Counted from the stretch's first letter, positions 53,253 to 61,515 are shown. The stretch: 64,000 bases of DNA from UBA9676 sp963837105 (GCA_963837105.1 CAWIMG010000037.1:112479-176478), one strand, 5' to 3'. A program made the numbers and translations. The notes: a model not told the origin generated them from the letters alone.

Positions 53253-53717
53253 CTAGCAGCATTTGGCCGCGGACATGGGGGCATCCCCAGCGTGGACGTT
53301 GGTGTCGCCGCAGCACTCGGGCCCGTGGCCCTCGGCGTAGAAGGTGGGGCTGTCGGCCAGGACGGTGTAGATCTCCCAGGACTCGCCGTCGGGTGCACCC
53401 TGGACCCAGAACTTGTCCTGCTTGGCGTAGCAGCAGGTGGTTTCGCCTGCCACATCCTGGGCGAGCCCGGCCTGGGCGAGGCGGGCCTGCTCGGCTTCGA
53501 CCGTGCCCGCGTCGGGGACCTCGACGCCGAGGTGGTTGAGGCTGCCGCCCTGGCCCGGGTTTTCCAGCAGCACCAGCTTGAGCGGCGGCTCGGCGATCGC
53601 GAAGTTCGCATAGCCAGGCCGGAGTTTAGCGGGCTCGGTGCCGAACAGCTTCGAGTAGAAGGCCACGGCCTGGTCGATGTCATTGACGTTGATGGCGAGC
53701 TGCAGACGGCTGGGCAT
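53253..53717 (-). CDS. arsI: ArsI/CadI-family metalloenzyme (C-As lyase)
   Basis: 154 residues, vicinal-oxygen-chelate fold. It cleaves the carbon-arsenic bond of trivalent methyl- and aryl-arsenicals with Fe(II) and oxygen. Motifs are LQLAINVNDIDQAVAFYSKL, SLNHLGVEV, the vicinal cysteines ETTCCYAKQDKFWVQ that bind As(III), and WEIYTVLADS. The C-terminus is cysteine-rich (PECCGD, AAKCC). Divergent from arsR with paired operator-like sites between. Confidence 0.93.
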   Translation of the reverse strand: MPSRLQLAINVNDIDQAVAFYSKLFGTEPAKLRPGYANFAIAEPPLKLVLLENPGQGGSLNHLGVEVPDAGTVEAEQARLAQAGLAQDVAGETTCCYAKQDKFWVQGAPDGESWEIYTVLADSPTFYAEGHGPECCGDTNVHAGDAPMSAAKCC

Positions 53718-53738
53718 GAGAGCCTCCGACCCTGGACA

Positions 53739-53755
53739 TTGATAACTGTCTATAT
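53739..53755. promoter_or_regulatory. Candidate ArsR operator, arsI-proximal
   Basis: TTGATAACTGTCTATAT lies 22 bases before the arsI start. It matches 12 of 17 positions with the site at 53783-53799 read on the other strand, giving two inverted copies, one near each divergent gene. Confidence 0.5.
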
Positions 53756-53782
53756 TTTAGCCGTCACCGAGCTTGCCACATG

Positions 53783-53799
53783 ACATAGACTTCTGTCAA
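53783..53799. promoter_or_regulatory. Candidate ArsR operator, arsR-proximal
   Basis: Read on the minus strand: TTGACAGAAGTCTATGT, paired with the copy at 53739-53755. It lies just upstream of the arsR ATG, where a bound repressor would block its own promoter. The region is strikingly AT-rich for this DNA. Confidence 0.5.
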
Positions 53800-53808
53800 T
53801 ATAGATGC

Positions 53809-54168
53809 ATGTCGAAGTCTCTGCTGGTGCTGAGCCCGGCCGAAACAGCGGCCTGCTGCCCGCCGCTGTCGCGAGAGCCACTGTCGGCTGAGCAGGCTAG
53901 CCAGGTCGCGCCGCTGCTGAAGGCGCTGGCCGACCCGGTGCGGCTGCGGTTGCTGTCGCTGATCGCCTCCCATCCAGGTGGCGAGGCCTGCGTGTGTGAC
54001 CTGACCGAGGCGTTCGACCTGACCCAGCCCACGATCAGCCACCATCTCAAGGTGCTGCACGAGGCCGGCCTGGTGGAGCGGGAAAAGCGCGGCGTGTGGG
54101 TCTACTACCGGGCGCTGACGGGGGCATTGGCCGCCCTGGGCGCGCTGATTGCCGACCGGGCCACCTGA
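53809..54168 (+). CDS. arsR: ArsR-family arsenite-responsive repressor
   Basis: 119 residues. Winged helix with LLKALADPVRLRLLSLIASH, DLTQPTISHHLKVLHEAGLV and REKRGVWVYYRAL. Two cysteine sets are visible: adjacent C16-C17 (ETAACCPPL) and C61/C63 in EACVCDL. The CC plus CxC layout resembles the actinobacterial As(III) site described for Corynebacterium ArsR. ATG 53809 follows the operator-like repeats; an ATG at 53773 would run through them. Likely represses arsI and itself. Confidence 0.92.
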   Translation: MSKSLLVLSPAETAACCPPLSREPLSAEQASQVAPLLKALADPVRLRLLSLIASHPGGEACVCDLTEAFDLTQPTISHHLKVLHEAGLVEREKRGVWVYYRALTGALAALGALIADRAT

Positions 54169-54271
54169 CAGGTCCGACATGGGCGGGCAGGTCGTGCCGC
54201 CGTACATACCAGGTCGTGGCGTGCCCTGCCTTATCGTCCAGACCCCGTCTTCCGCCCGGGCCTTTCATCTG

Positions 54272-54289
54272 TTATCGTCGATTATCGAT
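54272..54289 (+). promoter_or_regulatory. Direct repeat TTATCG x2 at the start of the second arsR gene
   Basis: TTATCG occurs at 54272-54277 and 54282-54287, a 10-base period, the second copy touching the ATG. The stretch is symmetric around ATCG/CGAT. Probably promoter plus operator of this regulator; weak evidence. Confidence 0.4.
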
Positions 54290-54638
54290 GAAGGAAGATG
54301 ACCAGCCTCTCGACCGGGGCACGGCCACTGAGTACGCCACCTGGTTCAAGGCACTCGCGGACCCGACCAGGATCCAGATCGTAACGCTGCTCGCCCGGCG
54401 GGCACGGCCGATGAATGTGGGTGAGATCGTGGCGGCCGTCATCGTCGGCCAGTCCACCGTCTCCTCCCATCTGAAGGTGCTGGCGGAGGTTGGGTTCGTG
54501 CTCGCTGAGCACCGGGGCACGGCCACTTACTACCGGATCAACGAGGCGTGCGTGGACTGCTTCCCCACCGCCGCCGACATCGTCATGGGCCGTCCCGTCC
54601 CCGCCCAGCCAGACCCCGTCCCAGCAGGCCAAGGCTAG
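54288..54638 (+). CDS. Second ArsR/SmtB-family regulator
   Basis: 116 residues: EYATWFKALADPTRIQIVTL, PMNVGEIVAAVIVGQSTVSS, HLKVLAEVGFVLAEHRGTAT and a C-terminal CVDCFPTAADIV. It lacks the CxC in the recognition helix region but has a C-terminal CxxC pair, so it senses metal at a different site, a known variation in the family. The arsM gene starts 11 bases downstream, so it likely controls arsM. Confidence 0.88.
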   Translation: MKEDDQPLDRGTATEYATWFKALADPTRIQIVTLLARRARPMNVGEIVAAVIVGQSTVSSHLKVLAEVGFVLAEHRGTATYYRINEACVDCFPTAADIVMGRPVPAQPDPVPAGQG

Positions 54639-54649
54639 GGAGCACGCCC

Positions 54650-55402
54650 GTGACCGAACCCGGCACCTCCAGCACCCGCAATGCGGTCATCGGCCGCTAT
54701 TCCAGCCTGGCCCGCACCGCCCTGGCCGGCGGCGCCATCACCGACTGCGGCCCCGAGGCGTTCGCCGACGGCCGGTTCGGTGCGGCTGCCTATCCCGCCG
54801 AGAGTGTCCCGGAGGCGGCGCTGCGGGCCAGCCTCGGCTGCGGCAACCCGCTGGCCGTCGCCGACCTCCACCCCGGCGAGACCGTGCTGGACCTGGGTTC
54901 GGGCGGCGGCCTCGACGTGCTGCTGTCAGCCCGCCGGGTCGCCCCGGGCGGCATCGCCTACGGCCTGGACGCCAGCCCGGACATGCTCGCCCTCGCCCGT
55001 GCCAACGCTCAGCAGGCCGGTGTCACCAACGCACGTTTCCTGCCCGGCCACATCGAGGACATCCCGCTGCCCGACGAACAGGTCGACGTGGTCATCTCCA
55101 ACTGCGTCATCAATCTGTCCACCGACAAGCCACGCGTTCTCGCCGAGGCCTTTCGCGTCCTGCGGCCCGGCGGGCGGCTGGGCATCAGCGACGTCACCGC
55201 CGACGACGGCACCGACCCCGGCCACCTTGCCGACGCCGAAGAGCAGGCCGGCTGCGGTACCACCCTCACCCAGCAGCACTACCGGGACCTGCTGCTGGCG
55301 GCCGGCTTCACCGCCATTAGCATCACCAGCGGGCACCGGGCCGGGCCTGGCCTGCACTCGGCGACCATCCAGGCGGCCAAGCCGCCCGCCCAGCAGGGCT
55401 AG
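54650..55402 (+). CDS. arsM: Arsenite S-adenosylmethionine methyltransferase
   Basis: 250 residues; methylates As(III) stepwise to volatile or less retained species. The SAM loop is VLDLGSGGGLDVLLSARRVA. The three cysteines expected for ArsM are present: SLGCGNPLAVADL, VVISNCVINLS and EEQAGCGTTL. Start GTG 54650 with AGGGAG 7 bases upstream. It is co-directional with the second arsR. Its activity is the reverse of arsI 1 kb away. Confidence 0.92.
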   Translation: MTEPGTSSTRNAVIGRYSSLARTALAGGAITDCGPEAFADGRFGAAAYPAESVPEAALRASLGCGNPLAVADLHPGETVLDLGSGGGLDVLLSARRVAPGGIAYGLDASPDMLALARANAQQAGVTNARFLPGHIEDIPLPDEQVDVVISNCVINLSTDKPRVLAEAFRVLRPGGRLGISDVTADDGTDPGHLADAEEQAGCGTTLTQQHYRDLLLAAGFTAISITSGHRAGPGLHSATIQAAKPPAQQG

Positions 55403-55412
55403 TGACCACCCG

Positions 55413-55781
55413 TCAGACGAGACTCGCGGCCAGCAGCAGCAACGCGCCGACTGCCATCACCACCACGCAGACCCTGAACCACACCGACGGTGTTCTCGCG
55501 CCGGTCACCGCGGTCAGGACACCGACGGCCACCAGCAGCGCTGCTGCCACCCGGTACACCCAGAGCCGGATGTCCCCGGACCCTGCTGCGGTTGCGGCGA
55601 TCACGAAAGCGGCGATGCCCCACATCGCCAAGCCCTCGGCGAGCCACTCCTGCGTGATGATCCAGCGGCTGTCCGCGCTGATCGCCCCGAACGAGGCGAC
55701 CACCCGCCGGGTCGGGATCACATGCACTAGGCCCCAGGTCGCGACGAGGGCCGCGGCAACGTAGGCCAGAGCTGTGCTCAT
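55413..55781 (-). CDS. Hypothetical four-helix membrane protein
   Basis: 122 residues with four predicted membrane segments (~5-22, ~45-65, ~72-92, ~98-120); opens MSTALAYVAAALVATWGLVH and has HVIPTRRVVASFGAIS after the first helix. It is not related to the arsenite pumps ArsB or Acr3. Convergent with arsM, 10 bases apart. Function unknown. Confidence 0.7.
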   Translation of the reverse strand: MSTALAYVAAALVATWGLVHVIPTRRVVASFGAISADSRWIITQEWLAEGLAMWGIAAFVIAATAAGSGDIRLWVYRVAAALLVAVGVLTAVTGARTPSVWFRVCVVVMAVGALLLLAASLV

Positions 55782-55911
55782 GCTTCGATGGTCATGCCCC
55801 CGCCACGCCAGCCGCCAGGGCACTTCGTCCCTACTGCCGGGCCAACCTGCCATCAAAGACGCCGGCTACCTGCACGTCCCCGAAGGCGCCCGTGCTGTGC
55901 GCCTTCACGCT

Positions 55912-57390
55912 TCACTGGTGACGGACTCCCTGGCGGTCCAGCTCGGCTTGAACGAGGCCGGTGTCAAGCTCGTGGAAGGGCCGGCCGGTACGCACGGACA
56001 GCGCGGCCGCGATCCCCGCCGCCTGCCCGGTGACCGCGCAGCAGGCCATGTTGCGGGTGGCCGCGTGCGCGATCCGGTCCCCGCCGATCGCCCGGCCGGC
56101 GACCAGGAGGTTCCTCACCCCCCGCGGCAGCAGGGCACGGTAAGGGATGTGCAGGTAGCGCCCGGTCGTCGGCAGGATAAGTACGCCGTACCCGTCGATG
56201 AACTCGGGATAGATGCCGACCGAGTCACCGAAGCGCGCCTCGCCGCGCACGTCTTGCTCGGTCAGGTTGTAGGCCGCATCGATCTTCCGGCTGTCGCGGA
56301 TTCCGATGGTCATCCCGAAGTTGCGCAGCCGCGCAGTCCGGCAGCCCGGCGTGTAGCGCCGCGGCGCCTCGATCGCCAGCAGCGCCTGGCGCCGGCCCTC
56401 GATCTCGAAGCGGGTCAGGCTGTCTGGGTCGGTCCCATCGCACCCGGCGAGGTGGACCAGGTTCATGTAGGTGAGCTCGCCGGTGTCGTGGAGCGCGCCC
56501 CATGTGCCGGCGAGCGTGGTCAGGTCGGCCGGGATCACCCCGTCGCGTATCGCCTGTGCAAACGGCTTGCGCAGGAAAGGGGAGAAGAGATCGTCCTCCT
56601 TGCCCGAGGTGCCGACCGTCCACTCACCGGCCGACCAGTCGGCATAGGTCGGTGGGTCGGCCCTGATCCCGGACAGGAATGCCTGTTTGTCGATGCCGCT
56701 CAGGTGGAACATGACCGAGGCTGCCTGCATCTGCTCGACCGGCGTCTTGCGGGTCGGCGCACCCGCACGGTGGGCTATGTCAGCGTCGCCAGTACAGTCG
56801 ATAACCCGGTCGGCCAGGATCGCCTCGCGGCCAGCTTTGGACTCCACGATCACCCCGGCCACGGCGTCGCCGTTCATGACCGGAGCGGCCAATGCGCGGT
56901 GCAGCAGGGGCCGCACTCCGGCCTCCTGGACGAGCCGGTCGGCGACTACCTTGAAGCCCTCGGAGTCGATCTCGTAGGACAGGGACTGAGAGTCGGGTGC
57001 CGCAGCGCCCATGGCCTTCGCGCGCTCCTCGAACTCCCGCCCGATGCCCCCGGCCTCGACGGTCGCCTCATGCCGGTACCAGGCCAGGCCCTCGACGCCG
57101 ACCACGGTGAGGTTGCCGCCGAAGCACCCGAACCGTTCCAGCAGGGAGACTTCGGCGCCGGCCCTCGCCGCCGCGATCGCCGCGGCGAGGCCGCTGGGGC
57201 CCCCGCCGACAACAAGCACCGGAACGCGGTGCACGACATCGACCGCACGTGCGGGCTCGTAGATGGTAATAGCTGCGTCATCGGCCACGCGCACCAGTGT
57301 CGCCGGTGCGAGCCGGTTCCCGGCGAGCCGGGCCGCAGGCAGCAGGGCAGTAGGCAAGCGCCGGCCGCGAGCTGACGCCAGCTTCGCCAA
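55912..57390 (-). CDS. FAD-dependent oxidoreductase (FAD_oxidored family)
   Basis: 492 residues. The FAD-binding Rossmann motif is VPVLVVGGGPSGLAAAIAAA followed by a GCFGGN segment (ERFGCFGGNLTVVG), typical of the PF12831 family; also DRVIDCTGDADIAHRAGAP and the C-terminal RNLLVAGRAIGGDRIAHAAT. The Cys-Phe-Gly-Gly motif may be redox active. The N-terminus is uncertain: a TTG at 57390, or GTGs at 57294 and 57288. It lies 17 bases after the HxlR regulator gene's stop on the same strand. Substrate unknown; a link to arsenic is suggested only by neighbourhood. Confidence 0.8.
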   Translation of the reverse strand: MAKLASARGRRLPTALLPAARLAGNRLAPATLVRVADDAAITIYEPARAVDVVHRVPVLVVGGGPSGLAAAIAAARAGAEVSLLERFGCFGGNLTVVGVEGLAWYRHEATVEAGGIGREFEERAKAMGAAAPDSQSLSYEIDSEGFKVVADRLVQEAGVRPLLHRALAAPVMNGDAVAGVIVESKAGREAILADRVIDCTGDADIAHRAGAPTRKTPVEQMQAASVMFHLSGIDKQAFLSGIRADPPTYADWSAGEWTVGTSGKEDDLFSPFLRKPFAQAIRDGVIPADLTTLAGTWGALHDTGELTYMNLVHLAGCDGTDPDSLTRFEIEGRRQALLAIEAPRRYTPGCRTARLRNFGMTIGIRDSRKIDAAYNLTEQDVRGEARFGDSVGIYPEFIDGYGVLILPTTGRYLHIPYRALLPRGVRNLLVAGRAIGGDRIAHAATRNMACCAVTGQAAGIAAALSVRTGRPFHELDTGLVQAELDRQGVRHQ

Positions 57391-57407
57391 TGCGATCCGT
57401 CACGCGA

Positions 57408-58073
57408 TCACCCGGCAACGGCGGGATGTACGACGGTGGCGAGGGTGGCGATCAACTGCCGGAATCGTTTGACTGCTCCGGATTCGCCGGTGATGCCGAT
57501 GCCGGGATCCGATCCGGCGAAGATGAGGGCACTCAGGGATCGCGCGGTCGCGGTAATCGTGACGTCGGCCGGTGTCGATGGCGCTGTGGTGGTGACCGAC
57601 CAGTGCTGGCCGTCGCTGCCGGCAAGGTAGTCAGCACCATCGAGGCGGAAATGCCAGCGGGCTGGCTCGTGATCATCGGCGGCGAGGTCGATGGCCTGGA
57701 TAGCGGCGCGGACCAGGTGCTCAGCGTGCATTGGCTCGCCGGGGTGGGGCCAGCGCCAGGCGTGCCGCAGCCCCCACCAGTTGAGCGTGTCGATGACAGG
57801 TCCGAGGTCGGCTCCGGCCGGTGTCAGGCGGTACCAGACCTCCCGCCGGCCTGGCTGGCGGTCGGCGGTGACGATTCCGGCGTCGTCAAGCTCGCGCAGG
57901 CGCTGGCTGAGCGTCTTGGGGGTGATCCCGCCAAGGCGGCCCATGAGGTCGGTGAACCTCTTGGCGCCGGTGAGAAGGTCGCGGACCACCAGCAGGCTCC
58001 ACCGGTCGCCGACCTGCTCCAGGGCGCGCGCGACCGCACAGAAGTGGTCGTAGGTGCGAACGTTCCGGGTCAC
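57408..58073 (-). CDS. HxlR-family regulator with SCP2-like C-terminal domain
   Basis: 221 residues. The N-terminal HxlR winged helix has CAVARALEQVGDRWSLLVVR, DLMGRLGGITPKTLSQRLRE and the wing RREVWYRLTPAGADL. The C-terminal ~90 residues resemble the SCP2 sterol-carrier fold, which could bind a hydrophobic ligand. GTG start preceded by AT-rich TATTAT/TTATTG, near-leaderless. Divergent from a SAM methyltransferase, with an inverted repeat between; probably regulates it and the FAD oxidoreductase. Confidence 0.87.
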   Translation of the reverse strand: MTRNVRTYDHFCAVARALEQVGDRWSLLVVRDLLTGAKRFTDLMGRLGGITPKTLSQRLRELDDAGIVTADRQPGRREVWYRLTPAGADLGPVIDTLNWWGLRHAWRWPHPGEPMHAEHLVRAAIQAIDLAADDHEPARWHFRLDGADYLAGSDGQHWSVTTTAPSTPADVTITATARSLSALIFAGSDPGIGITGESGAVKRFRQLIATLATVVHPAVAG

Positions 58074-58092
58074 GCCCCAACAATAATAGTTG

Positions 58093-58121
58093 CAAGATAC
58101 TATTTACAAGTTACTATCTTG
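58093..58121. promoter_or_regulatory. Inverted repeat in the HxlR/methyltransferase intergenic region
   Basis: CAAGATACTA (58093-58102) and TACTATCTTG (58112-58121) are inverted copies with one mismatch and a 9-base spacer. The whole interval is very AT-rich compared with its surroundings. A likely HxlR dimer site controlling both directions. Confidence 0.55.
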
Positions 58122-58199
58122 ACTACCTGGGCTGTGCGCGGCCTGGAAGCTCAGGCTTCTCTCTGACCCGCACGTTGCTGGACCTGAAAGGCGTTGAAC

Positions 58200-59009
58200 G
58201 TGACAGAGATCCAGATCGAGACCCAGTACTCCACCGGCGCTTCCCAGCAGGCCATCGAGCAGGCGCTGGCCGCCGCCGGAAAAGATCTCGGCCACCTTCT
58301 GCCCCAGGACCTCGCCTTGCTTGAGGACTTCCACACGATGGGCCGCATCGCCACCACCCAGCTGGCCGACCTGGCCGAGATCACCTCCGGCGACGAGGTC
58401 CTCGACGCGGGCAGCGGAATCGGCGGAACCGCCCGCTACGTCGCCGGACGCAGCCGCTGCCATGTGGTCGCCGTGGATCTCACCGGGGAATACTGCCAGA
58501 TCGCACGGTGGCTCAACCAGCTGGCCGGGCTTGACGACCGGATTACCGTGCACCAGGCAGACGTCACGGACCTGCCGTTCCAGAACGCGACCTTCACGTT
58601 GATGTTCAGCCAGCACGTGCAGATGAACGTGGCCGACAAGGCCCTGCTCTACCAGGAGGCACGCCGGGTCCTGGCCCACGGTGGCAGGCTGGCTGTGTGG
58701 GACATCGCCGCCGGCGGGAACGGCGGACCCGACTTCCCGGTGCCCTGGGCCGACCGGCCCGAATACAGCCACCTGACCACACCCGGCCAGCTGCGAACGG
58801 CCATCGAAACCTCGGGCTTTGAGATCGAGCACTGGAGCGACCTCACCGATCACGCGGCCGCCACGATGCAGACGCTGCTCACGTTGCCACCCAGCCCGGC
58901 CGGGCTACAGGCCTTCGTGCCCAACTTCGGGGCGAAAGCCAGGAACCTCACCGCCGCGCTGGCCGACGGACGGCTGCGCGCCATCCAGGGCATCGCACGA
59001 GCGGTCTGA
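58200..59009 (+). CDS. Class I SAM-dependent methyltransferase
   Basis: 269 residues. SAM-binding motif I is DEVLDAGSGIGGTARYVAGR, then HVVAVDLTGEYCQIARWLNQ and the acidic ITVHQADVTDLPFQNATFTL. The C-terminal half has VWDIAAGGNGG and an Ala-rich helical end. It resembles UbiE and sarcosine/glycine-type methyltransferases; substrate unknown. The cysteine pattern of ArsM is absent. GTG 58200 is preferred because AAAGG lies 8 bases upstream; the TTG at 58194 is too close. Confidence 0.85.
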   Translation: MTEIQIETQYSTGASQQAIEQALAAAGKDLGHLLPQDLALLEDFHTMGRIATTQLADLAEITSGDEVLDAGSGIGGTARYVAGRSRCHVVAVDLTGEYCQIARWLNQLAGLDDRITVHQADVTDLPFQNATFTLMFSQHVQMNVADKALLYQEARRVLAHGGRLAVWDIAAGGNGGPDFPVPWADRPEYSHLTTPGQLRTAIETSGFEIEHWSDLTDHAAATMQTLLTLPPSPAGLQAFVPNFGAKARNLTAALADGRLRAIQGIARAV

Positions 59010-59056
59010 AACGTCACCATCCCCTCGGCCAGGACGCGAAGGGCCACCGGCCAGGG

Positions 59057-59732
59057 TCAGACGGCCGGGTCAGGGCGCTGCGGGATCGAGCGCATGACCA
59101 CGGCCATCTCGTGCGGCCGCAGCGCGGGTTCGGGCAGCGGCGTGGTGCCCGACCGCTCAGGCCGCAGGGCGTCGGTGATCAGCGCTAGATACCGGCGCCA
59201 GATCTCCGGCTTGACCGGCCCGGCATACCTGGCTGCCGCGCTGATCATGAACTCGATGAACAGCATGTCGGTGGGGTCCATGTCGGCACGCAGCTTGCCG
59301 TCCCGCTGAGCGCGCTGCACCAGGGCGATGACCAGCGGTTTCATCCGGTCCCGGGCGCGGCCGGTCCGGTCCCGGCCGTAGCTGGCGTACATGAAGATCT
59401 CCTGCAGGCCGCGGTCGGTGGCGAGCTGGGCGCACACGCCCTCAAGGAACATCACCAGGCCGGGCCCATGAGTCCGGCTCGGCTAGCGCCTTCTCGGCCA
59501 GCGCGGCCATCGCCTCGATGCGCTCCTCGAACAGCGCCTCGGCCAGCGACTCCTTGTCCGGGAAGCGGCGGTAGACGGTGCCGACGCCGACCCCGGCGTG
59601 CCGCGCCACGTCGTCCAGGCTGGCCTGCAGCCCCCGGGTGGTGAAGACCTCGGCCGCGGCGCGCAGGATCGCCTGCCGGTTCCGTTCGGCGTCCCGGCGC
59701 AGCGGGCGGGGATCTTCCCCCGGATCTGCCAT
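59057..59732 (-). pseudogene. TetR-family regulator, one-base frameshift
   Basis: The DNA-binding domain reads RDAERNRQAILRAAAEVFTT, LDDVARHAGVGVGTVYRRFP, DKESLAEALFEERIEAM. Near 59460 one extra C in a run shifts the frame; removing it joins EPDSWA to GLVMFLEGVCAQLATDRGLQ and the rest of a normal C-terminal ligand domain to 59057. Without correction the protein ends about ten residues later. ATG 59732 has AAGGAAG 5 bases upstream. Divergent from an MFS exporter with four operator-like boxes between them. Confidence 0.8.
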
Positions 59733-59756
59733 CTCTGCTTCCTTACGGTCTAGGGC

Positions 59757-59848
59757 GGAGGCCATATCTCCGATTGGAGGTTGCATCTCCGTTTCGGCTC
59801 ATGTACGTTGAACCGGAGGCAATGCCTCCATATGGACATGATACCTCC
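59757..59848. promoter_or_regulatory. Four-copy operator array between tetR and the MFS exporter
   Basis: Four 15-base boxes of form GGAGGNNNNNNCTCC: GGAGGCCATATCTCC (59757-59771), GGAGGTTGCATCTCC (59776-59790), GGAGGCAATGCCTCC (59815-59829, perfect dyad around one base) and GGACATGATACCTCC (59834-59848). Starts are 19, 39 and 19 bases apart, i.e. two pairs on nearly the same helical face. Palindromic half-sites fit TetR dimers. Confidence 0.75.
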
Positions 59849-59863
59849 AGATAGGTGAGGGCG

Positions 59864-61447
59864 ATGAGCGAAACCACCGCAAACACCGGCGCCGCGGGCC
59901 GCGCGCCCGGGCTGCCCGCCGCGCGGGGCAACGCAACCCCCGATCCCCGCCGGTGGCTCATCCTGGGCACCGTCGGCCTCGCCCAGCTCATGGTCGTGCT
60001 GGACGCCACGATCGTGAACATCGCGCTCCCGTCCGCGCAGCAGGACCTGGGCTTCTCCACCGTGGACCGGCAGTGGGTGGTGACCGCCTACGCGCTTGCG
60101 TTCGGCAGCCTGCTGCTGTTCGGCGGGCGGCTGGGCGACCTGATCGGCCGCAAGATCACGTTCCTCACCGGGGCGCTGGGGTTTGCCGCCGCGTCGGCCG
60201 TCGGCGGGGCGGCGAGCAGCTTCGGCATGCTGATCGCGGCACGCGCGGCCCAGGGAGCGTTCGGCGCGCTGCTCGCGCCCGCGGCCCTGTCGATCCTGTC
60301 CACCACGTTCAGTGACCCGAAGGAGCGGGGCAAGGCGTTCGGCGTCTACGGCGCCATCGTGGGCGCCGGCGGCGCAATCGGCCTGGTCCTCGGCGGGATC
60401 TTGACCGAGTACCTGTCCTGGCGCTGGTGCCTGTATGTGAACCTGATCTTCGCCGGCCTCGCCGTGACCGGAGCGGTGCTGCTGCTGAAGCGGCAGCGCA
60501 CCCGCACCAGCACCCGGCTGGACCTGCCCGGCGTCGCGCTCGTCTCGGCCTCGATGTTCTGCCTGGTCTACGGGTTCTCCAACGCGGCGACCCACAACTG
60601 GCACACGCCCTCCACCTACGGCTTCCTGGCCGCCGGGGTAGCGCTGCTGGCCGCCTTCGCTTTCTGGCAGACCCGCGCGGCCAGCCCGCTGCTGCCACCC
60701 AGGGTGGTGCTCGACCGCAACCGGGGCGGCGCCTACCTGGCGGTGCTGATCGTCGGCGCCGGCATGTTCGGCATCTTCCTGTTCCTCACCTACTACCTGC
60801 AGCAGACCCTGCACTACTCCCCGGTGGTCAGCGGTGCCGCCTTCCTGCCGATGATCGTCATGGTGGTAATTGCGGCCAACCTGTCCAACGTTGTGCTGCT
60901 GCCCAGGTTCGGCCCCAAGCCGCTAGTCACCGCCGGCATGCTGCTGGCTGCGGGCAGTCTGGTGTGGCTGACCAGGATCGGCGTGCACTCAAGCTACGCA
61001 TCGGCGGTGCTCGGCCCGCTGATGATGGCCGGCCTGGGCTTCGGCTTCACGATCGCGCCGTCGATGAACACCGGGACGTTCGGCGTGGCACCGCAGGACT
61101 CGGGCGTGGCCTCCGCCACGCTCAACACCGGCCAGCAGATCGGTGGCTCGATCGGTACCTCGCTGCTGAACACGATCTTCGCCACCACGGTGGCGGGCTA
61201 CCTGGCCAGCCACCTGAGCCCGGCCACACTGGTCCAGGGGCACCCTTCGCCGGCGGTGATCGGGATGTCGCTGATCCACGGCTACACCACCGGGTTCTGG
61301 GTCGCGGCGGCCATCTTCGGCGCTGGCGCTGTGATCTGCGGCCTGCTGTTCCGCTCAGGCCCGCTCCGCGCTCCCGAGCCCGCGGCGGTCACCCCGGCCC
61401 GGGCAGCCGGGCAGCAGGCCAGCCAGGCACCGGCCCTGCACGTCTGA
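59864..61447 (+). CDS. MFS drug exporter, DHA2 (EmrB/QacA) family
   Basis: 527 residues, 14 membrane segments expected. Motif D1 region ATIVNIALPSAQQDLGF, motif A GGRLGDLIGRKITFLTG, motif C-like GAIVGAGGAIGLVLGGILTE then SWRWCLYVNL. It exports hydrophobic drugs or ions using the proton gradient. ATG 59864 is chosen; a GTG at 59855 is in frame. Controlled presumably by the divergent TetR through the box array. Confidence 0.93.
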   Translation: MSETTANTGAAGRAPGLPAARGNATPDPRRWLILGTVGLAQLMVVLDATIVNIALPSAQQDLGFSTVDRQWVVTAYALAFGSLLLFGGRLGDLIGRKITFLTGALGFAAASAVGGAASSFGMLIAARAAQGAFGALLAPAALSILSTTFSDPKERGKAFGVYGAIVGAGGAIGLVLGGILTEYLSWRWCLYVNLIFAGLAVTGAVLLLKRQRTRTSTRLDLPGVALVSASMFCLVYGFSNAATHNWHTPSTYGFLAAGVALLAAFAFWQTRAASPLLPPRVVLDRNRGGAYLAVLIVGAGMFGIFLFLTYYLQQTLHYSPVVSGAAFLPMIVMVVIAANLSNVVLLPRFGPKPLVTAGMLLAAGSLVWLTRIGVHSSYASAVLGPLMMAGLGFGFTIAPSMNTGTFGVAPQDSGVASATLNTGQQIGGSIGTSLLNTIFATTVAGYLASHLSPATLVQGHPSPAVIGMSLIHGYTTGFWVAAAIFGAGAVICGLLFRSGPLRAPEPAAVTPARAAGQQASQAPALHV

Positions 61448-61473
61448 CCCCGGGGCCTGCAGGCCCGCACACC

Positions 61474-61515
61474 GGGGAAGGGCCCAGCCGCCGCCGCGCG
61501 GCCGGGCCCTTTCCC
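61474..61515. terminator. Long hairpin terminator between convergent MFS and hydrolase genes
   Basis: AAGGGCCC (61478-61485) pairs exactly with GGGCCCTT (61504-61511), extended by GGGG against TCCC; the loop is itself GC-rich. It sits 26 bases after the MFS stop and 60 before the convergent gene's stop. Confidence 0.7.

Noticed and set aside
55774..57375. Open frame of 533 codons antisense to the FAD oxidoreductase
   Set aside because: The minus-strand frame has the FAD-binding motif and conserved C-terminus; the plus frame has none.
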